Positions 1-4,444 of a stretch of 5,107 nucleotides of DNA are shown one piece after another (within the stretch, counting starts at the first letter, position 1; every line of letters starts with the position of its first letter). The notes below the pieces were generated by a model that searched no databases, was not told the origin of the DNA, and saw only the letters and a program-made list of their open reading frames with translations. This DNA comes from Candidatus Aminicenantota bacterium (GTDB lineage: Bacteria; Acidobacteriota; Aminicenantia; Aminicenantales; UBA8522), in NCBI GenBank assembly GCA_016934895.1, contig JAFGRZ010000041.1, positions 1-5,107 on the forward strand. Reading direction: 5' to 3'. The translations under genes were made by a program, and so were the position numbers.

Positions 1-21
1 CATTCCAACGCTTTGCTTCAT
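1..21 (-). CDS. Possible 5' end of a divergent gene (first 7 codons only)
   Basis: On the - strand an ATG at 21-19 opens a frame (MKQSVGM) that runs off the left edge. It is preceded by GAAGGA (positions 35-30), a near-perfect Shine-Dalgarno with 8 bases of spacing, which is the main reason to call it. A competing start in another frame, ATG at 37-35, would read MKDRSDEAKRWN and also stays open to the edge, but it lacks a Shine-Dalgarno. No function can be given from so few residues. If real, the region 22-685 is a shared divergent control region. Seen: start codon and SD. Inferred: that a gene continues outside the window. Confidence 0.3.
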
Positions 22-137
22 CGGACCGGTCCTTCATTATAACAGAAAAGCCCGGCGAAGGAAGCGCCCCGCACGCGCGCCGCCGCGCTTGTCGCCGCCG
101 AAGCCCGTTTATCCGCCGGCCGATTGAAATTTTTCCG

Positions 138-168
138 GCCGTCAAGAAGACGGCATGGACGCGCCGTC
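138..168 (+). repeat. Three-arm alternating hairpin: GCCGTC / GACGGC / GCCGTC
   Basis: GCCGTC (138-143), GACGGC (149-154) and GCCGTC (163-168) are successive. The middle arm can pair perfectly with either neighbour: the left hairpin has a 5-base loop and the right hairpin an 8-base loop. The two folds exclude each other, which is the geometry of a conformational switch or attenuator. A run of T appears only 17 bases after the right arm, so neither fold is a standard intrinsic terminator. It may instead be a protein-binding array with three half-sites. The pairing is seen directly; any role is inferred. Confidence 0.4.
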
Positions 169-178
169 CGAAGATCAT

Positions 179-202
179 AAAAAAATTTTTTAAATTTTTT
201 TT
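179..202. promoter_or_regulatory. A/T tract (A7-T6-A3-T8), probably curved or flexible DNA
   Basis: An uninterrupted 24-base run of only A and T sits in otherwise GC-rich DNA. It reads seven A, six T, three A and eight T. Such tracts bend DNA, bind nucleoid proteins, or act as UP elements upstream of promoters. It also lies downstream of the hairpin arms at 138-168, but the spacing is too wide for a clean terminator. It lies about 250 bases upstream of the sigma-54 site, a distance compatible with DNA looping by an activator. The tract is seen; its role is inferred. Confidence 0.3.
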
Positions 203-230
203 GGGGATGGAAAAATATGCGGAGCGGGAA

Positions 231-353
231 ATGAAAACAATGACGGATGATTCAATCCTCTCTCTCCCTCGGTCTTCCGCGACCGCCGCCGCGCGGGGAA
301 TGGATCTTTTCTCCGTTGTTCGCATTCTTCGCCGCGAAGCTTCTAATCTATGA
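231..353 (+). CDS. Possible small protein, 40 residues
   Basis: ATG at 231 opens a 40-codon frame ending in TGA at 351-353. GGAG at 221-224 lies 6 bases upstream of the ATG, a well placed ribosome binding site. The protein begins MKTMTDD, has a Ser/Ala-rich middle, and ends in a segment (DLFSVVRILRREASNL) that could form a short amphipathic helix. I recognise no family, signal peptide or metal-binding motif. The next gene starts more than 300 bases downstream, so it is not in the operon by spacing. It could be chance in GC-rich DNA; the main support is the SD spacing. Confidence 0.3.
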   Translation: MKTMTDDSILSLPRSSATAAARGMDLFSVVRILRREASNL

Positions 354-393
354 AATAACAATCGCTTAGAGAAAATCGTTCGGTCTTTGTAAC

Positions 394-436
394 CGGCGGT
401 GGGGCTCTGCGCCGAAAACAGCGAATCCGACCGCCG
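394..436. repeat. Inverted repeat CGGCGGT ... ACCGCCG upstream of the sigma-54 site
   Basis: CGGCGGT (394-400) and ACCGCCG (430-436) are perfect 7-base inverted copies separated by 29 bases. They end 11 bases before the sigma-54 -24 element. The pair could be two half-sites for a regulator or a weak stem. The spacer is long for an RNA hairpin, and 7-base GC matches arise easily in this composition, so this is tentative. Confidence 0.2.
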
Positions 437-447
437 CCCGATTGTCC

Positions 448-462
448 TGGCACAAAAATTGC
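448..462 (+). promoter_or_regulatory. Sigma-54 (RpoN) promoter, -24/-12 type
   Basis: TGGCAC (448-453) followed after five A by TTGCTT (459-464) matches the RpoN consensus TGGCACG-N4-TTGCW at all positions except the G after TGGCAC. The invariant GG (449-450) and GC (461-462) have the exact required spacing. The predicted transcript start is near 474, giving a leader of about 210 bases before the first operon gene. Sigma-54 promoters need an AAA+ enhancer-binding activator bound 100-200 bases upstream; candidate sites would lie around 230-400. No such activator gene is in the window. Sequence match is direct; activity is inferred. Confidence 0.6.
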
Positions 463-495
463 TTAAGAGTTTGGCTCCTCAAACGCCACAATCTG

Positions 496-531
496 TTGAG
501 TCCCCTTTCCAGGACACTCAAAAAAAAGGGG
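496..531. repeat. Nested dyads between the two promoters
   Basis: Two inverted repeats overlap here. TTGAGT (496-501) pairs with ACTCAA (516-521), with CCT/AGG (504-506, 511-513) as a possible inner stem. CCCCTTT (502-508) pairs with AAAGGGG (525-531). The two cannot form at once. They lie inside the leader of a sigma-54 transcript and directly upstream of the -35 box of the second promoter, a natural operator position. On the + strand they are followed by no T run, so a + strand terminator is not supported. On the - strand the first dyad does follow a T run rather than precede one. Confidence 0.3.
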
Positions 532-538
532 CGGAGTG

Positions 539-566
539 TTGACAATTGGAAAAATTGACCTATATT
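539..566 (+). promoter_or_regulatory. Sigma-70-type promoter for the operon
   Basis: TTGACA (539-544) is a perfect -35 box. TATATT (561-566) is a -10 box with one mismatch to TATAAT, at 16-base spacing; TATTAA (563-568) at 18 bases is the alternative. The surroundings (545-600) are strongly AT-rich against a GC-rich genome, as expected for a melting promoter. The predicted start is near 573, giving a leader of about 113 bases to the ATG at 686. TTGACC at 555-560 repeats the -35 core 16 bases downstream, which may be a coincidence or a half-site. This would be a basal promoter alongside the sigma-54 one. Confidence 0.5.
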
Positions 567-631
567 AAATAATGAAACGAAAAATAATTTTGAAGAGAGA
601 ATAGAAAAGGGAATAAGAGTCAAGGCTTCAA

Positions 632-670
632 ATGACCGACTCGACTGAAAAATCCAACCGCTTGAAATAA
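632..670 (+). CDS. Possible 12-codon leader ORF
   Basis: ATG at 632 starts a 12-residue frame (MTDSTEKSNRLK) closed by TAA at 668-670, 15 bases before the ATG of the first ligase and in the same frame as it. AAGG at 622-625, six bases upstream, could serve as ribosome binding site. The first ligase itself has no clear Shine-Dalgarno, so translation through this leader could deliver ribosomes to it by coupling. The peptide has no run of one amino acid of the kind used in classical attenuation, though it holds two lysines. Small ORFs of this size are common by chance. Confidence 0.2.
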   Translation: MTDSTEKSNRLK

Positions 671-685
671 AGCCCCATCCTTTCC

Positions 686-1816
686 ATGAAAATCGCATTT
701 CTGTACAGCTCCAAGAATGGTATCGCTTCGTCCGTTCAGGCGAGACGATGCGAAGAGGTTCGCGGAGGGGAAGACCCTCCGCCTGATTTTCTCGCCGAAT
801 GCGACTCAGACGAGACTCTGGCGGCGATCGGCGAAGCGCTCGGCGAAAGGCATGACGTTTTCCCGATCGAGGCCGATGAGGAGGCTTATCTTCGCCTCAA
901 AAAGCTCCGGCCCGACCTCGTCTTCAACATTGCCGAGGGACTCGTCGGTCCCAACCGCGAATCCCATATCCCGTCGATCTGCGAAATGCTGGGGATCCCC
1001 TACACGGGCTCGGACCCGCTGACCCTGGGCATCTGTCTGGACAAGTCGCGGGCGAAGGAGATCCTGGCCTATCACAGGATTCCCACGCCCGCCTTTTGGG
1101 TCGTGGAGAACGAAGCGGGGATCAGCCTCCGGGTCAAGCTCCCGGCCATCGTCAAGCCCCTCCATGAGGGCTCGAGCAAGGGAATCAAGGACAATTCGGT
1201 AGTCAGGGACCGGCGGGAACTCAAGGCGCGGGTGCGGGAGATCCAGTCTTTGTACCGGCAGCCGGTCATCATCGAGCCGTTCCTGACCGGGCGCGAGTTC
1301 ACCGTCGGAGCGCTCGGCAATCCGCCCAACATCGAGGTTCTGCCGATCGTCGAGATCGATCTTTCCGAGCTTCCGCCCGGCGCGAATCCGGTTTATTCTT
1401 ATGAAGCCAAGTGGATTTGGGACCAGCCGGACAAACCCCTGGAAATTTTCCGCTGTCCCGCCCGGCTCGACGTCGACCTCAAGAACCGGATCGAGAGCGT
1501 CGTCAGAAAGACGATCGCCATCCTCCGCATCCGGGATTGGTGCCGGATCGATCTCCGGCTGGACGAGCGCGGCGAGCCGAACGTCCTGGAGATCAATCCT
1601 TTGCCGGGAGTTCTGCCCAACCCGGAAGAAAACTCCTGCCTTCCCAAGGCCGCCCGAACGGCCGGCTATTCTTATTCGGCGCTGATTCATCGCGTCGTCG
1701 ATGAAGCGGCCGCACGGTATGGAATCAAGAACTATGGAAAAAGAAAACGTTTTGGTCGGGATCGCCTACAGTCATTTCAATCCTGCCCTTCACACCTCGA
1801 GCGACGGGCTTTCTGA
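686..1816 (+). CDS. D-Ala-D-Ala-ligase-like ATP-grasp ligase, first paralog
   Basis: A 376-residue ATP-grasp carboxylate-amine ligase; family members activate a carboxylate as acyl phosphate with ATP and join it to an amine. Order: N-terminal Rossmann-like preATP domain (1-115, with NIAEGLVG at 81-88 and GIPYTGSDP at 103-111), central ATP-binding domain (KP at 157-158, loop EGSSKGI 161-167, E197, REF 203-205), and C-terminal catalytic part with D289, E302, N304 and PG 307-308 as in Ddl enzymes. All Mg-ATP residues look intact. The substrate side differs: the Ddl N-terminal signature with Glu15 is absent, and YEAKW (239-243) has Trp where E. coli DdlB has Tyr216. D-Ala-D-Ala synthesis is therefore unlikely. 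The start fits the first beta strand (MKIAFLYS), though the Shine-Dalgarno is weak. The family usually ends near residue 346; the last 28 residues overlap the next gene and look like a read-on tail. Confidence 0.85.
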   Translation: MKIAFLYSSKNGIASSVQARRCEEVRGGEDPPPDFLAECDSDETLAAIGEALGERHDVFPIEADEEAYLRLKKLRPDLVFNIAEGLVGPNRESHIPSICEMLGIPYTGSDPLTLGICLDKSRAKEILAYHRIPTPAFWVVENEAGISLRVKLPAIVKPLHEGSSKGIKDNSVVRDRRELKARVREIQSLYRQPVIIEPFLTGREFTVGALGNPPNIEVLPIVEIDLSELPPGANPVYSYEAKWIWDQPDKPLEIFRCPARLDVDLKNRIESVVRKTIAILRIRDWCRIDLRLDERGEPNVLEINPLPGVLPNPEENSCLPKAARTAGYSYSALIHRVVDEAAARYGIKNYGKRKRFGRDRLQSFQSCPSHLERRAF

Positions 1817-2846
1817 AGCCACCGTCGGCGAAGTGGCCGAATCCATCTTTGCGGCCATCAACGATGACGGATACAACGCCGCTCTCCTGCCGTTGCGGGA
1901 AAGTCTGATGAGCCTGGTGCGACGCATCAAAGAGCTCAAGGTCGATGTCGTCATCAACCTGTGTGAGGAATTTCGCGGCCGGCCCCAGCTCGAGGCCAAC
2001 GTCGCCGGCATGTTCGAAGCTCTCGGCATCACTTTCACCGGTTGCCCGTCCAAGGCCTTGACCGTCTGCCAGGACAAGTTCAAGGCGAAGGCCATCCTCA
2101 ACGCGTTCGGTCTGCCGACGGCCAAGGGGCGCCTGGTGACCTCGGCCGACCAGAAGATCGACATACCCTTTCCGGCCATCGTCAAGCCCAACCAGGAAGA
2201 CGCCAGTCTCGGTATTTTCCAGGACTCGGTGGTGAGGGATCCGGCCTCACTACAGGAAAAAGTGGCCAAGATCATCGACGTCTACAAAGAGCCCGCCCTG
2301 GTCGAGGAATTCATCCAGGGACGGGAGTTCAATGTGGCCGTCCTGGAAACGGACCGGCTTCAGGCCCTTCCGGTATCCGAGATCGATTTCTCGGCGATGC
2401 CGGAATCGGCCCCCCATATTTGCAGCTACGAAGCCAAGTGGTTTGAAGACCACGTGCTCTATACGACGACGCCCGCGGTCTGTCCCGCTCCGATCGATGA
2501 CCCGCTCCGCGAGCGGCTCCACCAGTACGCCCTGGCCGCTTTCCAGGCGATGGGCTGCCGGGATTACGCGCGGGTCGATTTCCGGATGGGCGGGGACGGA
2601 CGGCTGGCCATCCTGGAGGTCAATCCCAATCCCGACACCAGCCTGGATGCCGGCTATTGCCGGGCGCTGACCGCGGCGGGCATCGAATACGCTCAATTTT
2701 GGGGCCTGATGATCGAGAACGCCTTGCGCCGCAAGGAAGAGCCGTGGTTCAGTTCGGACGACGTTCGCATCGATACCCCGATTTTCTGGCAGCAGCTCCT
2801 GGAAAACGCCGTTCGCAAGAAAGGACGGAGATGGTCCGGCCAATGA
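1734..2846 (+). CDS. D-Ala-D-Ala-ligase-like ATP-grasp ligase, second paralog
   Basis: A 370-residue ATP-grasp ligase, a diverged tandem paralog of the gene before it. Visible in order: first beta strand (VLVGIAYS, 6-13), preATP domain with INLCEEFRG (74-82), KP at 151-152, ATP loop EDASLGI (155-161), E191, REF 197-199, YEAKW (232-236), R280, D282, E295 and N297. Spacing of the catalytic block (W to D 46, D to E 13) is identical in the two paralogs, but its ATP loop has EDASLG where the first has EGSSKG. An Ala and Leu thus replace a Gly and Lys, suggesting different kinetics or substrate. Three in-frame ATGs exist (1701, 1719, 1734). I chose 1734 because it places the first strand at the normal distance; none has a strong Shine-Dalgarno. 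It overlaps the first ligase by 83 bases. The tail (331-370), Arg/Lys-rich and with Trp, has no counterpart in Ddl. Two ligases side by side suggest two successive couplings or a heteromer. Confidence 0.85.
   Translation: MEKENVLVGIAYSHFNPALHTSSDGLSEATVGEVAESIFAAINDDGYNAALLPLRESLMSLVRRIKELKVDVVINLCEEFRGRPQLEANVAGMFEALGITFTGCPSKALTVCQDKFKAKAILNAFGLPTAKGRLVTSADQKIDIPFPAIVKPNQEDASLGIFQDSVVRDPASLQEKVAKIIDVYKEPALVEEFIQGREFNVAVLETDRLQALPVSEIDFSAMPESAPHICSYEAKWFEDHVLYTTTPAVCPAPIDDPLRERLHQYALAAFQAMGCRDYARVDFRMGGDGRLAILEVNPNPDTSLDAGYCRALTAAGIEYAQFWGLMIENALRRKEEPWFSSDDVRIDTPIFWQQLLENAVRKKGRRWSGQ
2821..2830 (+). promoter_or_regulatory. Ribosome binding site deciding the acetyltransferase start
   Basis: AAGGA (2821-2825) and GGAG (2827-2830) lie inside the end of the preceding gene and directly before ATG 2831. 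The AAGGA core is 5 bases from that ATG. The alternative start at 2843 forms an ATGA overlap with the preceding stop codon but is 12 bases from GGAG. The spacing favours 2831. Confidence 0.55.
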
Positions 2847-3304
2847 CGCCGGAGGACAGGGAGACCGTTCTCGAGATCATCCGGTCGACCGAGATGTTCA
2901 CTCCCGACGAGGTGGCCGTGGCCCGGGAGCTCATCGACATCTACCTTGACCGGCCGGACCAGAGGGACTATCGGTTGGCGGTCGTCGAGAACGGGCAGGG
3001 CTCGATAGCGGGTTATCTGGCCTACGGGCCCACCCCCATGACCGCCGGAACCTACGACCTTTATTGGATCGCCGTGGCGCCGGATCAACAAGGTTTGGGT
3101 TACGGCCGGGAGCTCGCGGGTTGGCTTGAAAAAAAGGTCGCCGAAGAGGGGGGACGGATGGTGCTCGCCGAAACCTCTTCCCAGCCTCGATATGAACCCA
3201 CGCGCCGGTTCTATGCCGGCCTCGGATACAAGGAGATTTCGCGCATCCCCGATTTCTACAAACCCGGGGATGACCGGATCACCTTCGTCAAACACATCAT
3301 CTGA
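2831..3304 (+). CDS. GNAT-family N-acetyltransferase, 157 residues
   Basis: A single-domain, cytosolic GNAT acyltransferase that should move an acetyl group from acetyl-CoA to an amine. The acetyl-CoA pyrophosphate loop is seen as QGLGYG (87-92), matching Q/R-x-x-G-x-G/A, just after the strand DLYWIAVAP (76-84). Motif B follows with RRFYAGLGY (125-133), which holds the usual Phe-Tyr and the Gly-Leu-Gly turn. The length is typical for a minimal GNAT domain. It is clearly shorter than AblB, the beta-lysine acetyltransferase of methanogens and YodP of Bacillus, and I see no AblB-specific extension. It overlaps the second ligase by 16 bases (or 4 if translation starts at 2843), so translation is likely coupled. 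Given the aminomutase downstream, a beta-amino acid or a ligase product is the best guess for the acceptor, but acceptor choice cannot be read from GNAT sequence. It could also inactivate the product for self-protection. Confidence 0.85.
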   Translation: MVRPMTPEDRETVLEIIRSTEMFTPDEVAVARELIDIYLDRPDQRDYRLAVVENGQGSIAGYLAYGPTPMTAGTYDLYWIAVAPDQQGLGYGRELAGWLEKKVAEEGGRMVLAETSSQPRYEPTRRFYAGLGYKEISRIPDFYKPGDDRITFVKHII

Positions 3305-3309
3305 AGGAG
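3304..3309 (+). promoter_or_regulatory. Ribosome binding site of the aminomutase gene
   Basis: AAGGAG overlaps the last base of the TGA that ends the acetyltransferase gene. It is 12 bases before ATG 3322, slightly long; a second weaker AGGA (3318-3321) abuts the ATG. The layout ties termination of one gene to initiation of the next. Confidence 0.5.
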
Positions 3310-3321
3310 TCGACGCCAGGA

Positions 3322-4422
3322 ATGGAAGAAAGTTGGCAAGAGCAGCTGAAGCGCAGTCTGAGATCTCCGGAAGAGATCGCCCGCTTCTTCGGTCTCGATA
3401 TCGCCGAAGCGAAGAGGATCGCCCGGCATTTCCGCGTCCAGATCACGCCCTACTTTGCCGAACTGATCAAGGCCAAGGGCGCGCCGCTGTATCGCCAGGT
3501 GGTTCCCGACCCGGCCGAGCTCGACGAGTATGAGGGCGCCGCGGATCCATTGGCCGAGGATGAAGACTCGCCGGTGCCGAGTGTCGTCCACCGCTATCCC
3601 GACCGGGTGCTTTTCCTGGTCTCCCACCTCTGTGCCTCTTACTGCCGGTTCTGCACGCGCAAGCGCAAGGTCGGTGATCCGGGTCAGATCCACCCGCGGT
3701 TTATCGACGAGGGCATCGACTACATCGCCCGCCATCCCGAGGTCCGGGATGTCATCATTTCGGGCGGCGACCCCCTTCTCCTCAGCGACCGCAGGCTGGA
3801 GTCCATCCTCAAGCGTCTGCGGGCCATCCCGCACGTCGAGATCCTGCGCGTCGGCACGCGGACTCCCTGCTACCTGCCGCAGCGCATCACGCCGGAGCTC
3901 GCGGCCATGCTGAAGAAATACCATCCGCTCTATATCAACGTCCATTTCAACCATCCCGACGAAATCACGGAGGAATCCGCCCGGGCTTTGAACCGGCTGG
4001 CCGACGCGGGGATCCCCCTGGGGAACCAGACCGTCCTCCTCAAGGGGGTCAACGATGATCCCGAGGTCATGAAGCGGCTGATGCAAAAACTCCTGACCGT
4101 GCGCGTCCGGCCCTACTACATCTACCAGGCGGACTGCGTCAAGGGCACGGCCCATTTCCGGACCTCCGTCGAGAAAGGGATCGAGATCATGCAGGCGCTC
4201 CGGGGCTGGACTTCGGGCTTGGCCGTCCCCTATTACGTCATCGACGCTCCCGGCGGGGGAGGGAAGATCCCGATCGTGCCCAGCTATCTCCAGTCCATCA
4301 GCGACGAGCAGGTGGTTCTCCGGAACTATGCCGGCGATCTGTATGTTTACCCCCAGGCGCGGTTGAAAAAGAAGAAAAGGCCGCGCGTCACTCCCTGCTA
4401 CAGCGCGCCCGCGCATCCCTGA
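3322..4422 (+). CDS. KamA-family radical SAM, PLP-dependent amino acid 2,3-aminomutase (probable lysine 2,3-aminomutase)
   Basis: A 366-residue radical SAM enzyme that should interconvert L-lysine and beta-lysine by a 5'-deoxyadenosyl radical and PLP. The iron-sulfur motif CASYCRFC has C104, C108 and C111; SAM contact SGGDP is at 147-151; the PLP lysine is K315 in PGGGGK (310-315). Compared with the Clostridium subterminale enzyme, R113 matches Arg134 (carboxylate binding), and D271 and D308 match Asp293 and Asp330 (side-chain amine binding). The spacings 37 (D to D) and 7 (D to K) are the same. Glutamate mutases change these aspartates, so lysine or another diamino acid is likely the substrate. 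It is about 50 residues shorter than clostridial KamA (416), closer to EpmB (342). EpmB normally works with EpmA on EF-P, and neither is here. It ends with a basic run (KKKKRPR around 349-355) and a short tail with C359. Oxygen-sensitive cofactors imply an anaerobic or low-oxygen life. Last gene of the operon. Confidence 0.9.
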   Translation: MEESWQEQLKRSLRSPEEIARFFGLDIAEAKRIARHFRVQITPYFAELIKAKGAPLYRQVVPDPAELDEYEGAADPLAEDEDSPVPSVVHRYPDRVLFLVSHLCASYCRFCTRKRKVGDPGQIHPRFIDEGIDYIARHPEVRDVIISGGDPLLLSDRRLESILKRLRAIPHVEILRVGTRTPCYLPQRITPELAAMLKKYHPLYINVHFNHPDEITEESARALNRLADAGIPLGNQTVLLKGVNDDPEVMKRLMQKLLTVRVRPYYIYQADCVKGTAHFRTSVEKGIEIMQALRGWTSGLAVPYYVIDAPGGGGKIPIVPSYLQSISDEQVVLRNYAGDLYVYPQARLKKKKRPRVTPCYSAPAHP

Positions 4423-4444
4423 CCGGGCCGTTTCAAGACCGCCT

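Noticed and set aside
36..41. TATAAT on the - strand as -10 box for the putative divergent gene
   Set aside because: It would start transcription at about position 29, inside or after the GAAGGA ribosome binding site, so the two cannot both serve the ATG at 21. No matching -35 is clear.
163..202. Intrinsic terminator formed by the right hairpin and the T tracts
   Set aside because: The first T run begins 17 bases after the stem and is interrupted by A, too far for a canonical Rho-independent terminator.
366..698. 110-codon - strand frame across the promoter region
   Set aside because: Covers the sigma-54 and sigma-70 promoters, has AT-driven Phe/Leu/Ser composition, no ribosome binding site of note and no recognisable family.
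806..1690. 294-codon open frame on the - strand
   Set aside because: Antisense shadow of the first ATP-grasp ligase; Arg/Asp/Gly-rich composition with no domain.
686..2846. Housekeeping D-alanine-D-alanine ligase for peptidoglycan
   Set aside because: Missing the Glu15 signature and Tyr216 in both copies, and the context is an amino acid modification operon without mur genes on the same strand.
2831..3304. AblB beta-lysine acetyltransferase
   Set aside because: Next to a KamA enzyme this was the first idea, but 157 residues is a minimal GNAT domain, much shorter than AblB, and no AblB-specific features are visible. The same reaction is still possible.
4423..4444. Bidirectional terminator between the convergent genes
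   Set aside because: The 22-base gap has no stem with a T run on either strand. Termination signals may lie inside the coding ends or depend on Rho.
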